Both the position numbers and the translations under genes were made by a program. Positions 53,637 through 62,858 of a DNA stretch of 64,000 nt are shown here, piece by piece. This DNA is from Actinomyces dentalis DSM 19115 (GTDB taxonomy: Bacteria; Actinomycetota; Actinomycetes; Actinomycetales; Actinomycetaceae): NCBI RefSeq assembly GCF_000429225.1, contig NZ_AUBL01000002.1, forward strand, positions 109,388 through 173,387. Reading direction: 5' to 3'. The notes beneath the pieces are model-generated. The model saw nothing but the letters and a program-made list of their open reading frames with translations. It searched no databases and was not told where the DNA came from. Positions within the stretch are counted from its first letter, which is position 1. Every line of letters begins with the position of its first letter.

Positions 53637-54179
53637 ATGTCTCGCATTGGACGTCTCCCCGTCCCGGTTCCCGCCGGAGTGGACGTGACCATCGACGGCA
53701 ACGACGTGACGGTCAAGGGCCCCAAGGGCACCCTGTCGCGCACGATCAGTGAGCCGCTGAGCGTGACCCGGCAGGACGATGGCTCCATCCTGGTGACCCG
53801 GCCCGACGACGAGCGCCGCTCGCGCTCCCTGCACGGCCTGTCGCGCACGCTCATCCACAATATGGTCGTCGGCGTGACCGAGGGCTACTCCAAGCGGCTC
53901 GAGATCGTCGGCACCGGTTACCGCGCCGTCCAGAAGGGCACCGGCATCGAGCTGTTCCTCGGCTTCTCCCACACGGTCGTCGTCGAGGCCCCCGAGGGCA
54001 TCACCCTCAAGGTGGACGGGAACCTCAAGATCGAGGTCTCCGGCATCTCCAAGGAGCAGGTCGGCGAGGTCGCCGCGAACATTCGCAAGATCCGCCCGCC
54101 GGAGCCCTACAAGGGCAAGGGCGTGCGCTACGCCGGCGAGAACGTGCGCCGCAAGATCGGAAAGGCTGGTAACAAGTAA
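53637..54179 (+). CDS. rplF: 50S ribosomal protein L6
   Basis: 180 residues with [26 protein letters not shown] and the C-terminal [19 protein letters not shown]. It sits near the factor-binding site. Standard start with GGAGGAA upstream. rplR begins two bases after its stop. Confidence 0.97.
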   Translation: MSRIGRLPVPVPAGVDVTIDGNDVTVKGPKGTLSRTISEPLSVTRQDDGSILVTRPDDERRSRSLHGLSRTLIHNMVVGVTEGYSKRLEIVGTGYRAVQKGTGIELFLGFSHTVVVEAPEGITLKVDGNLKIEVSGISKEQVGEVAANIRKIRPPEPYKGKGVRYAGENVRRKIGKAGNK

Positions 54180-54181
54180 CC

Positions 54182-54556
54182 ATGGCTTACGCGATCAAGA
54201 GGGGCAAGTCCAAGGCCGTCGCCCGCAAGATCCGCCACCAGCGCGTGCGCAAGCACATCAACGGCACCCCCGAGCGCCCGCGGCTGGTCGTCACCCGCTC
54301 CAACCGCCACATGGTGGCCCAGGTCGTCGACGACACGATCGGCCACACGCTGTGCTCCGCCTCCACGCTCGAGGACGTCGTCAAGGGCGTCGAGGGCCAC
54401 AAGGTGGGCGCCGCCCGCAAGGTCGGCGAGCTCATCGCCGAGCGCGCCCGGGCCCTGGGCATCGAGGCGGTCGTCTTCGACCGCGGCGGCAACAAGTACC
54501 ACGGCCGTGTCGCGGCCGTCGCCGAGGGCGCCCGCGAGGGCGGACTGAGGCTCTGA
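54182..54556 (+). CDS. rplR: 50S ribosomal protein L18
   Basis: 124 residues with [20 protein letters not shown] and [26 protein letters not shown]. It binds 5S rRNA. Ordinary length and context between rplF and rpsE. Confidence 0.97.
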   Translation: MAYAIKRGKSKAVARKIRHQRVRKHINGTPERPRLVVTRSNRHMVAQVVDDTIGHTLCSASTLEDVVKGVEGHKVGAARKVGELIAERARALGIEAVVFDRGGNKYHGRVAAVAEGAREGGLRL

Positions 54557-54583
54557 GCCAGACGACGAGAAAGCAGAGGAACA

Positions 54584-55288
54584 ATGGCTGCATCGCAGCA
54601 AGACAGGTCCGCGTCGTCCGACGGCCCGGTCCGCGCCGCCGACGAGCGCCGGGGCGAGGGCCGCGGCCGCCGCGACCGCAGTGACCGCCGCGACCGTCGC
54701 GACCGCGGCAACGAGGACAAGTACATCGAGCGCGTCGTCGCCATCAACCGCGTGTCCAAGGTCGTCAAGGGCGGCCGCCGCTTCACCTTCACGGCGCTGG
54801 TCGTCGTCGGCGACGGCGAGGGCACCGTGGGCGTGGGCTACGGCAAGGCGAAGGAGGTCCCCTCCGCCATCGCCAAGGCCGTCGAGATCGCCAAGAAGAA
54901 CTTCTTCCACGTCCCCATGATCCGCCGCTCCATCCCGCACCTGGTCCAGGGCGAGGACTCCGCCGGAGTCGTCCTGCTGCGGCCCGCCTCCCCCGGCACC
55001 GGCGTCATCGCCGGCGGCCCGGTGCGCGCCGTCATGGACTGCGCCGGCGTCCACGACATCCTGTCGAAGTCGCTGGGCTCGTCCAACGCGATCAATATCG
55101 TCCACGCGACGGTCGACGCGCTCAAGCAGCTCGAGCAGCCGGAGTCCGTGGCGGCCCGCCGCGGCCTGCCCCTGGAGGACGTCGCGCCGACGTCCATGCT
55201 GCGGGCCCGGGCCGAGGGCGAGGCCGACCGGCGCGCCGAGGCCGAGAAGAAGGAGGCCGCCGAGGCCGCCGAAGGAGTGGATGCGTGA
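54584..55288 (+). CDS. rpsE: 30S ribosomal protein S5 with charged N-terminal extension
   Basis: 234 residues, about 65 more than E. coli S5. The core has [33 protein letters not shown] and [18 protein letters not shown]. Before it, residues 10-45 are low-complexity with Arg/Asp dipeptides ([14 protein letters not shown]). The C-terminus adds a Glu/Ala/Lys stretch. Extensions of this sort are common in high-GC actinobacteria. The stop overlaps the rpmD start. Confidence 0.96.
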   Translation: MAASQQDRSASSDGPVRAADERRGEGRGRRDRSDRRDRRDRGNEDKYIERVVAINRVSKVVKGGRRFTFTALVVVGDGEGTVGVGYGKAKEVPSAIAKAVEIAKKNFFHVPMIRRSIPHLVQGEDSAGVVLLRPASPGTGVIAGGPVRAVMDCAGVHDILSKSLGSSNAINIVHATVDALKQLEQPESVAARRGLPLEDVAPTSMLRARAEGEADRRAEAEKKEAAEAAEGVDA

Positions 55289-55494
55289 TGGCCGAGTCCG
55301 CATCGAAGCAGACGACCAAGCAGCTCAGGGTGACCCAGATCCGCTCGGGCATCGGCGGCACCCGCCGCCAGCGCGAGACCCTGCGCACCCTGGGCCTGCG
55401 CAAGATCCGCCAGTCCGTCGTGCGCGAGGACACCCCCTCCGTGCGCGGCATGATCGCCACGGTGCACCACCTGGTCACCGTCGAGGAGGCCTGA
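55288..55494 (+). CDS. rpmD: 50S ribosomal protein L30
   Basis: 68 residues with [28 protein letters not shown] and [14 protein letters not shown]. The ATG at 55288 overlaps the rpsE stop by one base; a GTG at 55285 is also in frame. One base separates it from rplO. Confidence 0.96.
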   Translation: MAESASKQTTKQLRVTQIRSGIGGTRRQRETLRTLGLRKIRQSVVREDTPSVRGMIATVHHLVTVEEA

Positions 55495-55495
55495 G

Positions 55496-56014
55496 ATGGC
55501 TGACACCAGGAAGACCGAGTCGGCCGGGAAGTCCGGGACCGAGGCCGAGAAGGCCGAGAGGACCGAGAAGACGCGGATCATCAAGCTGCACCACCTGCGG
55601 CCCGCCCCCGGCGCCAAGAAGGCCAAGACCCGCGTGGGCCGGGGCGAGGGCTCCAAGGGCAAGACCGCCGGCCGCGGCACCAAGGGCACCAAGGCCCGCC
55701 GCCAGGTCCGCCCCGGCTTCGAGGGCGGCCAGATGCCGCTCCACATGCGCCTGCCCAAGCTCCGCGGCTTCAAGAACCCCAACCGGGTGGAGTACCAGCC
55801 CATTAACGTCGGCCGCATCGCCGAGCTGTTCCCCGCGGGCGGCCGGGTCACGGTCGAGGACCTCGTCGCCGCCGGCGCCGTGCGCGACGGCTGGCTCGTC
55901 AAGGTCCTGGGCGGGGGCGACGTCGACATCAAGCTGGAGATCACCGCCGACGCCTGGTCCGGCTCCGCCAAGGAGAAGATCGAGGCCGCCGGGGGCTCGC
56001 TCACCGCCCGCTGA
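55496..56014 (+). CDS. rplO: 50S ribosomal protein L15
   Basis: 172 residues. A charged, low-complexity N-terminus (about 1-30) precedes the conserved [34 protein letters not shown], with [19 protein letters not shown] further on. It ends the spc operon; a 17-bp hairpin follows and secY has its own upstream region, unlike the rplO-secY linkage of many bacteria. Confidence 0.96.
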   Translation: MADTRKTESAGKSGTEAEKAERTEKTRIIKLHHLRPAPGAKKAKTRVGRGEGSKGKTAGRGTKGTKARRQVRPGFEGGQMPLHMRLPKLRGFKNPNRVEYQPINVGRIAELFPAGGRVTVEDLVAAGAVRDGWLVKVLGGGDVDIKLEITADAWSGSAKEKIEAAGGSLTAR

Positions 56015-56056
56015 GCGGGCCGGGCCCAGCCCCTCACCGGAGCGGGTCGCGAACGA

Positions 56057-56106
56057 GATCGAGGGCCCCTCCCACCGGTTCACCGCCGGGGGAGGGGCCC
56101 TCGATC
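56057..56106 (+). terminator. Terminator hairpin after rplO
   Basis: Bases 56057-56073 pair perfectly with 56090-56106 (17 bp); the 16-base loop contains a further CCGG/CCGG pairing. GTTGTC follows. It ends the spc operon. Confidence 0.8.
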
Positions 56107-56401
56107 GTTGTCAAGCCCTTCTACCGCTTCGGCGGCAGGAGAGGTCGCCGCGACGCGGGGCTTCGTCGCGGGGATGCGGGCGGACCGGGTGATCGAGGCC
56201 GCCGGGATGTGCCACGATCTTCCGGGCGGGCGGTGACGCCCGCGGGCGCGATGGTGACGGATACCCCGTTACAAGGGGGCGACGATGGGCCGCAGCGGGT
56301 GGTGCAGGCGGTAGGGTGGCTCACGGTGCTGTCCCGGTACCGGGCCGTCGTGCGCCCGCACGGCTGCCGTCAGATCGTCCCCGGAAGCCACAGGAGACCG
56401 A
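56107..56401 (+). promoter_or_regulatory. secY upstream region
   Basis: 295 bases without a gene. TAGGGT at 56312-56317 is a -10 candidate, 90 bases before the GTG start. No convincing -35 and no structured leader is seen. Confidence 0.35.
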
Positions 56402-57715
56402 GTGCTCAGCGCGTTCATGCAGGCCTTCAAGACGCCTGACCTTCGGAGGAAGCTGCTCTTCACCCTGGGCATCATGGCCCTGTTCCGCCTAGGGTCCGTG
56501 CTGCCGACCCCGGGCGTCTCCCTCACCAACGTCCAGGCGTGCTTGGACCCCCTGAAGAACCAGCAGAACCAGGATGATCCCGGCCTGGTCAACCTCATTG
56601 ACATCTTCTCCGGCGGCGCCCTGCTCCAGCTGAGCGTCTTCGCCCTGGGGATCATGCCCTACATCACGGCCTCCATCATCATCCAGTTGCTGCGCGTGGT
56701 CATCCCGCGCTTCGAGGAGCTGCACAAGGAGGGCCAGTCCGGCACCGCCAAGCTCACCGAGTACACCCGCTACCTGACCATCGGCCTGGGCGTGCTCCAG
56801 TCCTCGGCGATCGTGGCCACAGCCTCCACCGACCAGCCCTTCGGCATGCGATGCCCGGACCCGCTGGTCCCCCACTCCTCCCCCCTGACCATGGCCCTCA
56901 TGATCGTCACCATGACCGCGGGCACCGGCCTGATCATGTGGCTCGGCGAGCTCATCACCGACAAGGGCATCGGCAACGGCATGTCCCTGCTCATCTTCAC
57001 CTCCATCGTCGCGCGCATGCCCAAGAACCTGCTGTCCATCTTCGGCGGCTCCGACGCCTACAAGTTCTTCGTGGTCATCGCCATCATCCTCGTGGCCACC
57101 GTCGCCGTCGTCTTCATCGAGCAGGCCACCCGGCGCATCTCGGTGCAGTACGCCAAGCGCATGGTGGGCAGGCGCCAGTACGGCGGCTCGACCACCTACA
57201 TCCCCATCAAGATCAACACCGCGGGCGTCATCCCCGTCATCTTCGCCTCCTCGATCCTGTCCATGCCCCAGCTCTTCGCCCAGTTCTCCAACACCAATGC
57301 GGGCTGGGTGCAGTGGATCCACAACCACCTCCGGCAGGACGCCAATGTCTACCTCGTGGCCTACAGCCTGCTCATCCTCTTCTTCACCTTCTTCTACACG
57401 GCCATCACCTTCAACCCGGAGGAGATCGCCGACAATATGAAGAAGTACGGCGGCTTCATCCCCGGCATCCGCGCCGGGGAGCCGACCGTGCGCTACCTCT
57501 CCTACGTCATCAACCGCGTGACGGTGGCCGGCTCGGTCTACCTCGTGGTCCTGGCCCTGCTGCCCACCCTGGCCGTCAGCAGGTGGCTCGGCCTGTCCTC
57601 GAGCCTGCCCTTCGGCGGCACGACGATCCTCATCATGGTCGGCGTGGGCCTCCAGACGGTCAAGGAGATCAACTCCCAGCTTCAGCAGCGCCACTACGAA
57701 GGGTTCCTCTCATGA
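56402..57715 (+). CDS. secY: Preprotein translocase subunit SecY
   Basis: 437 residues with ten hydrophobic segments, as expected for the translocon channel. It starts LSAFMQAFKTPDLRRKLLFTLG and has the plug/early segment ALLQLSVFALGIMPYITASIIIQLL, the cytoplasmic loop GRRQYGGSTTYIPIKINTAGVIPVIFASS, and the C-terminal GTTILIMVGVGLQTVKEI. It works with SecE/SecG and SecA to export the many signal-peptide proteins in this window. The ATG of adk overlaps its stop by four bases (ATGA). Confidence 0.98.
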   Translation: MLSAFMQAFKTPDLRRKLLFTLGIMALFRLGSVLPTPGVSLTNVQACLDPLKNQQNQDDPGLVNLIDIFSGGALLQLSVFALGIMPYITASIIIQLLRVVIPRFEELHKEGQSGTAKLTEYTRYLTIGLGVLQSSAIVATASTDQPFGMRCPDPLVPHSSPLTMALMIVTMTAGTGLIMWLGELITDKGIGNGMSLLIFTSIVARMPKNLLSIFGGSDAYKFFVVIAIILVATVAVVFIEQATRRISVQYAKRMVGRRQYGGSTTYIPIKINTAGVIPVIFASSILSMPQLFAQFSNTNAGWVQWIHNHLRQDANVYLVAYSLLILFFTFFYTAITFNPEEIADNMKKYGGFIPGIRAGEPTVRYLSYVINRVTVAGSVYLVVLALLPTLAVSRWLGLSSSLPFGGTTILIMVGVGLQTVKEINSQLQQRHYEGFLS

Positions 57716-58293
57716 GCGCACGCATGGTCCTCCTGGGCCCCCCCGGAGCCGGCAAGGGCACCCAGGCCGCCCGCATCGGCGAGCGCCTGGGCATACCGGC
57801 GATCTCCACCGGCGACATCTTCCGCGCCCACGTCGCCGGGAGCACCGAGCTGGGGCGGCGGGCCCGGGCCTACATGGACAAGGGCGAGTACGTCCCCGAC
57901 TCGGTGACCAACGCCATGGTCGCCGACCGCCTGACCGAGGACGACGCCGCCTCCGGCTTCCTCCTCGACGGCTACCCCCGCACCGCGGCCCAGGTCGACG
58001 CCCTGGATGACATGCTCTCCGAGCGGGGCGAGGCCCTCGACGTCGTCGTCGAGATCACGGCCGACGCCGACGCCGTCGTCGAGCGCCTGCTGGGCCGCGC
58101 CGCCGAGCAGGGGCGCGCCGACGACACGGAGCCGGTCATCCGCCGTCGGCTCGAGGTCTACGCCGAGGCCACCGCGCCGCTGGCCGCGATCTACGAGGGC
58201 CGGGGCCTGCTGCTGCGCGTGGACGGCATGGGCGGCATCGACGAGGTGACGGACCGGATCATGGCGGCCCTGGCCGCCCGACTGAGTGTGTAG
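57712..58293 (+). CDS. adk: Adenylate kinase
   Basis: 193 residues. P-loop LGPPGAGKGTQA, AMP-binding STGDIFRAH and GFLLDGYPRT, and the RRRLEVY arginines are present. It is the short form: the inserted LID with zinc ligands is absent, as is common in actinobacteria. It converts ATP + AMP to two ADP. ATG 57712 overlaps the secY stop; the ATG at 57724 is a less likely alternative. Confidence 0.97.
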   Translation: MSARMVLLGPPGAGKGTQAARIGERLGIPAISTGDIFRAHVAGSTELGRRARAYMDKGEYVPDSVTNAMVADRLTEDDAASGFLLDGYPRTAAQVDALDDMLSERGEALDVVVEITADADAVVERLLGRAAEQGRADDTEPVIRRRLEVYAEATAPLAAIYEGRGLLLRVDGMGGIDEVTDRIMAALAARLSV

Positions 58294-58298
58294 GTGCC

Positions 58299-59180
58299 GT
58301 GTTCTCCCGCAAGCGCATCGAGCTCAAGACCCCTGATCAGGTGCGCCACATGCGCCGTGCCGGGCTCGTGGTGTCGGACATCCACGCGGCCCTGCGCGAG
58401 ACGGTGCGCCCGGGCGTGACGACCGGCGAGCTGGACGCGGTGTGCGCCGGTGTCATCGAGGCCGCGGGCGCCCGCTCTAACTTCCTGGGCTACTACGACT
58501 ACCCGGCCACGGTGTGCGTCTCGGTCAATGACGAGGTCGTCCACGGCATCCCGGGCCCGCGGGTGCTGCGGGCCGGGGACCTGGTCACCTTCGACTGCGG
58601 CGCCTGCATCACCGACGACGACGGCGTCCAGTGGCACGGCGACGCCGCCTTCACCACCGTCGTCGGCGGGCGCTACGACGGCGACTCCGACCGCATCCTG
58701 GACCGCACCACCCATGAGGCCCTGTGGGCGGCCATCGCCGCCGTCGCCCGGGCCGCCGCGGGCCAGGCCGGCGGGCGCGCCCAGTGCCTCAACGCCATCG
58801 GCGACGCCGTCGAGGACGTCGTCGAGGCCACCGCCGAGCGCGACGGGCTGCGCCTGGGCATTCTGGAGGAGTACGTCGGCCACGGCATCGGCACGCGGAT
58901 GCACATGGCCCCCGACGTGCTCAACTACTCCGTCAGGCGCAAGGGCCCGCGCCTGCGCCCGGGCATGGTGCTGGCCATCGAGCCCATGCTCACCGCCGGA
59001 TCCGCCCGGGTCCGCGAGCTCGACGACGGCTGGACGGTCGTCACCCAGGACGGCTCGCGCGCCGCCCAGTGGGAGCACACAGTGGCCGTCGTCCCCGGCG
59101 GGGTCTGGGTGCTCACGGCGCCCGACGGCGGAGTCGAGGGCCTGGCCCCCTTCGGGATCGAGCCCCGCCCGGTGCGCTGA
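58299..59180 (+). CDS. map: Methionine aminopeptidase, type I
   Basis: 293 residues. Metal ligands of the pita-bread fold are visible: VTFDCGA and GDAAFT aspartates, GHGIGT histidine, AIEPML glutamate and WEHTV glutamate. The substrate-contact sequence [19 protein letters not shown] is also present. It removes N-terminal methionine from nascent proteins at the ribosome. The GTG start lies five bases after adk. Standard secY-adk-map order. Confidence 0.97.
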   Translation: MFSRKRIELKTPDQVRHMRRAGLVVSDIHAALRETVRPGVTTGELDAVCAGVIEAAGARSNFLGYYDYPATVCVSVNDEVVHGIPGPRVLRAGDLVTFDCGACITDDDGVQWHGDAAFTTVVGGRYDGDSDRILDRTTHEALWAAIAAVARAAAGQAGGRAQCLNAIGDAVEDVVEATAERDGLRLGILEEYVGHGIGTRMHMAPDVLNYSVRRKGPRLRPGMVLAIEPMLTAGSARVRELDDGWTVVTQDGSRAAQWEHTVAVVPGGVWVLTAPDGGVEGLAPFGIEPRPVR

Positions 59181-59227
59181 GGCGCCGGCCTGTGGCCGGG
59201 AACACCGCGAATGTGCCTCATCTCGCG

Positions 59228-59256
59228 TGGTGCCCCCCGGCGGGCCGTCGTATCCT
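59228..59256 (+). promoter_or_regulatory. Candidate infA promoter
   Basis: TATCCT at 59251-59256 is a good -10, with TGGTGC at 59228-59233 as a weak -35 and a 17-base spacer. It lies about 94 bases before infA. Confidence 0.5.
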
Positions 59257-59349
59257 TGGCAGTCGGTGCGCCAGCGGTACGCCCGCTCGGCGCCCTCTCC
59301 GACGGCGTCGCCATCGGAGGAAACTCGAGTGAGAAGGCACCGGAGGAAC

Positions 59350-59571
59350 ATGGCTAAGAAGGACGGCGTCATCGAGGTCGAGGGATCGGTCGTCGAGGCC
59401 CTTCCGAATGCGATGTTCCGGGTGGAGCTGAGCAACGGGCACGTCGTGCTCGCGCACATCTCCGGCAAGATGCGGCAGCACTACATCCGCATCCTCCCCG
59501 AGGACCGCGTAGTCGTGGAGCTGAGCCCCTACGACCTGTCCCGCGGTCGCATCGTCTACCGGTACAAGTGA
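59350..59571 (+). CDS. infA: Translation initiation factor IF-1
   Basis: 73 residues with [40 protein letters not shown] and [11 protein letters not shown]: the complete IF-1 OB fold. A much longer frame runs through it from 58450, but GGAGGAA just before the ATG at 59350 fixes the start. Confidence 0.98.
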   Translation: MAKKDGVIEVEGSVVEALPNAMFRVELSNGHVVLAHISGKMRQHYIRILPEDRVVVELSPYDLSRGRIVYRYK

Positions 59572-59606
59572 CGGTCCTCCCCGCGAGGGGCGTAAGGAGG
59601 AGCATT

Positions 59607-59720
59607 ATGAAGGTCAAGCCGAGCGTCAAGAAGATCTGCGACAGCTGCAAGGTGATCCGTCGCCACGGCCGCGTCATGGTCATCTGCGACAACCCGCGCC
59701 ACAAGCAGCGCCAGGGCTGA
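59607..59720 (+). CDS. rpmJ: 50S ribosomal protein L36
   Basis: 37 residues, beginning [19 protein letters not shown] and ending NPRHKQRQG. The zinc ligands C11, C14, C27 and H32 are all present, so this is the zinc-binding form. TAAGGAGGAG precedes the ATG. It is 35 bases after infA. Confidence 0.96.
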   Translation: MKVKPSVKKICDSCKVIRRHGRVMVICDNPRHKQRQG

Positions 59721-59875
59721 GGCCCGCGCACGGCCCCCCGCGGGGAGGCCGCCATCAGCACCCGCCCCGGCGACCGGCCCCGGCCGGCGCAACCCCCGGT
59801 TCTCGGAGGCCGGGGCCGCAGCGCACAGCGGAGAGGTGGGTGACGACCTCCGGGAGCACACAGGAGAACCACACC

Positions 59876-60250
59876 GTGGCACGCATTTCCGGCGTCGACC
59901 TGCCTCGCGAGAAGCGAGTCGAGGTCGCGCTGACCTACATCTACGGGATCGGGCGCACTCGCGCGGACCAGACCCTCAAGGCGACGGGCGTCGACCCCGA
60001 CACCCGCGTCAAGGACCTGACCGAGGACGAGCTCGTCGCCCTGCGCACCCACATCGACTCCAGCTACCGGGTGGAGGGCGATCTGCGACGCGAGGTCCAG
60101 GCGGACATCCGCCGCAAGATCGAGATCGGCTGCTACCAGGGTCTGCGCCACCGCCGTCACCTGCCGGTGCACGGCCAGCGCACCAAGACCAATGCGCGCA
60201 CCCGCAAGGGCCCCAAGCGCACCGTGGCCGGCAAGAAGAAGGCCAAGTAA
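59876..60250 (+). CDS. rpsM: 30S ribosomal protein S13
   Basis: 124 residues, starting [25 protein letters not shown] with [20 protein letters not shown] near the end. The GTG at 59876 follows CAGGAGAA; the frame is open from 59840. It contacts P-site tRNA in the 30S head. Confidence 0.97.
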   Translation: MARISGVDLPREKRVEVALTYIYGIGRTRADQTLKATGVDPDTRVKDLTEDELVALRTHIDSSYRVEGDLRREVQADIRRKIEIGCYQGLRHRRHLPVHGQRTKTNARTRKGPKRTVAGKKKAK

Positions 60251-60311
60251 GCAGCGGCCGCGGCGCGGCGAGGGCCCGCCGCGGACGACGATCCCGAACG
60301 AAGAAGGAAGC

Positions 60312-60713
60312 ATGCCCCCCAAGACCCGCACCGCCGTGCGCAAGCCGCGACGCAAGGACCGCAAGAACGTCACGCACGGCCACGCCTACATCAAGTCCAC
60401 CTTCAACAACACCATTGTCTCCCTGACCGACCCGCACGGCGCCGTCATCGCCTGGGCCTCCTCCGGCCAGGTCGGCTTCAAGGGCTCGCGCAAGTCGACC
60501 CCCTACGCCGCCCAACTGGCCGCCGAGGCCGCCGCCCGGCGCGCCCAGGAGCACGGCATGAAGAAGATCGACGTCTTCGTCAAGGGCCCGGGCTCGGGCC
60601 GGGAGACCGCGATCCGCTCCCTCCAGGCCGCCGGTCTCGAGGTCGGCTCCATCACGGACGTGACCCCTCAGGCCCACAACGGCTGCCGCCCGCCCAAGCG
60701 CCGCCGCGTCTGA
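60312..60713 (+). CDS. rpsK: 30S ribosomal protein S11
   Basis: 133 residues with [39 protein letters not shown] and [17 protein letters not shown]. It forms the 30S platform. Gene order here goes straight to rpoA; rpsD, which lies between them in many bacteria, is absent. Confidence 0.97.
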   Translation: MPPKTRTAVRKPRRKDRKNVTHGHAYIKSTFNNTIVSLTDPHGAVIAWASSGQVGFKGSRKSTPYAAQLAAEAAARRAQEHGMKKIDVFVKGPGSGRETAIRSLQAAGLEVGSITDVTPQAHNGCRPPKRRRV

Positions 60714-60874
60714 AGGCCTCGGGCCGACGGCGCCCCCGCCCCGCACGGCGGCCGCGCCGTCGGCCCCATGCGCCCCGCCGACCGGCGGGGCGCGGGCGCA
60801 CCGCGGCGGGCCCGCGGCGCCCGAGTCACGAGGAACGGCGTCATATAGCGGGCGCCGCGACGAAAGGAAACCAC

Positions 60875-61876
60875 GTGCTCATCGCACAGCGACCCACGCT
60901 CACCGAGGAGGTCGTCGAGGAGGACCGCCGCTCGCGGTTCGTCATCGAGCCCCTGGAGCCCGGATTCGGCTACACGCTCGGCAACTCCCTGCGGCGCACG
61001 CTGCTGTCGTCCATCCCGGGCGCGGCCGTCACGTCCGTGCGCATCGACGGGGTGCCCCACGAGTTCCGCACCATCGCCGGCGTCAAGGAGGACGTCACCC
61101 AGATCATCCTCAATATCAAGGAGATCGTGCTCTCCTCCGAGAACGACGAGCCGGTGGTCATGTACCTGCGCAAGTCCGGCCCGGGCGCCGTCATCGCCGG
61201 CGACATCACCCCGCCGGCCGGCGTCGAGATCCACAACCCCGAGCTGGTCATCGCCACCCTCAACGAGAAGGGCAAGCTGGAGATCGAGCTGACGGTCGAG
61301 CGCGGGCGCGGCTACGTGTCGGCCAACCAGAACAAGGATCCGAACGCGGAGATCTCCCGCATCCCCGTGGACTCCATCTACTCGCCGGTCAAGAAGGTCT
61401 CCTACGCCGTCGAGGCCACCCGCGTCGAGCAGCGCACCGACTTCGACCGCCTCGTCGTCGACGTCGAGACGAAGGCCTCCATCACCCCGCGCGACGCCCT
61501 GGCGTCGGCGGGCAAGACCCTCGTCGAGCTCTTCGGCCTGGCCCGCGAGCTCAATGTCGAGGCCGAGGGCATCGAGGTCGGCCCCTCGCCCATGGATCAG
61601 GCCCTCCAGCAGGACCTCGCCCTCATGATCGACGAGCTGGACCTGCAGGCCCGTTCCTCCAACGCCCTCAAGCGCGAGGGCATCCACACCGTCGGCGAGC
61701 TCGTCGCGCGCAGCGAGGCGGACCTGCTCGACATCCGCAACTTCGGCGCCAAGTCCATCTCCGAGATCAAGGAGAAGCTGGCCGAGCTGGGGCTGTCCCT
61801 CAAGGGCTCCCCGGTCGACTACCTCGCGGACGACGACTACACCAACCCCACCTTCAGCGACGAGCACCTGGCCTGA
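60875..61876 (+). CDS. rpoA: DNA-directed RNA polymerase subunit alpha
   Basis: 333 residues. The N-terminal dimerisation domain has [32 protein letters not shown], and the C-terminal domain, which binds UP elements and activators, has [24 protein letters not shown]. The GTG start follows GAAAGGA. It is followed by rplQ after 30 bases. Confidence 0.98.
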   Translation: MLIAQRPTLTEEVVEEDRRSRFVIEPLEPGFGYTLGNSLRRTLLSSIPGAAVTSVRIDGVPHEFRTIAGVKEDVTQIILNIKEIVLSSENDEPVVMYLRKSGPGAVIAGDITPPAGVEIHNPELVIATLNEKGKLEIELTVERGRGYVSANQNKDPNAEISRIPVDSIYSPVKKVSYAVEATRVEQRTDFDRLVVDVETKASITPRDALASAGKTLVELFGLARELNVEAEGIEVGPSPMDQALQQDLALMIDELDLQARSSNALKREGIHTVGELVARSEADLLDIRNFGAKSISEIKEKLAELGLSLKGSPVDYLADDDYTNPTFSDEHLA

Positions 61877-61906
61877 GCCCCGCTCGCCATTCATCTAGGA
61901 GACAAC

Positions 61907-62449
61907 ATGCCCCGCCCCACCAAGGGCCCCCGACTGGGCGGCTCCCCCCAGCACGAGCGCCACATGCTGGCCAACCTGGCCACCCAGCTCTTCCTCCACG
62001 AGTCCATCAAGACCACGGAGGCCCGCGCCCGCCGTCTGCGCCCCTACGCCGAGAAGCTCATCACCAAGGGCAAGCGCGGCGACCTGCACGCCCGCCGCAC
62101 CGTGATGAAGAAGGTGACGGACAAGTACGCCGTGTACCGCCTGTTCGAGGAGCTCGCCCCCCAGTTCGAGGGGCGCGAGGGCGGCTACACCCGCATTGTC
62201 AAGACGGCGCCGCGCAAGGGCGACAACGCCCCCATGGCCGTCATCTCCCTCGTGCTCGAGCCGGTGGCGAAGAAGGAGATCGTGGACGACGCCGTCGCCA
62301 CCGCCAAGAGGGCGGCCGCCGAGGCCGTCAAGGCCGAGGAGCCCGCCGCCGAGGCCGATGAGGCCGAGGAAGCCGCCGAGGATGTCAAGGCCGAGGAGCC
62401 CGCCGCCGAGGACGCGCCCGCCGCCGAGGACGCGCCCGCCCAGAAGTGA
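61907..62449 (+). CDS. rplQ: 50S ribosomal protein L17 with acidic C-terminal extension
   Basis: 180 residues. The core (about 1-125) has [45 protein letters not shown] and [20 protein letters not shown]. After it comes an extension of about 55 residues of Ala, Glu, Pro and Asp with repeated AEEPAAE- and AAEDAP-like units. L17 lies at the tunnel exit. It ends the cluster before an 18-bp hairpin. Confidence 0.96.
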   Translation: MPRPTKGPRLGGSPQHERHMLANLATQLFLHESIKTTEARARRLRPYAEKLITKGKRGDLHARRTVMKKVTDKYAVYRLFEELAPQFEGREGGYTRIVKTAPRKGDNAPMAVISLVLEPVAKKEIVDDAVATAKRAAAEAVKAEEPAAEADEAEEAAEDVKAEEPAAEDAPAAEDAPAQK

Positions 62450-62472
62450 GCCGTTAGTCCCGCCGCTCCGCT

Positions 62473-62514
62473 CCGGGAGGTCCGGACCCCATTGACGGGG
62501 TCCGGACCTCCCGG
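62473..62514 (+). terminator. Terminator hairpin after rplQ
   Basis: Bases 62473-62490 pair perfectly with 62497-62514 (18 bp) around ATTGAC. Only a short CAATT follows, not a T-tract. Confidence 0.8.
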
Positions 62515-62858
62515 CAATTCCCGGGGCCCGGCCCTACCACCGCCGTACGGGGCGCCGCCAGGGGGCCGCGTCACCGTGGATATCACAGTCGGTCCGCCAC
62601 CGCCGTGCGCCGGGGGCCGGACGCCGCCCCAGATGCCGCCCGGCACCGCCCTCCGCCGCGTATGCAAGGCAATTCGTAGAGGACCGTGAGCACCGGGGGA
62701 GGATGGGGCGGCGATGCTCCCGGGTGCCGCCCCGCACCCTCATTGTGATGAGACTCACATACGGATCTGTGGGAATCGCGACTTGAGGTTTCCGTCCGGT
62801 CACAATCGCGCTAGGCTGAAATCATATTGAGTCCTGACCTGACTACTGGGAGTTACAC
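62515..62858 (+). promoter_or_regulatory. Upstream region of the adhesin gene with candidate promoter
   Basis: 344 bases without a gene. The last 110 bases are less GC-rich. TTTCCG (62789-62794) and TAGGCT (62812-62817) with a 17-base spacer form a plausible promoter about 40 bases before the start. Upstream, 62515-62690 shows nothing I can interpret. Confidence 0.45.
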
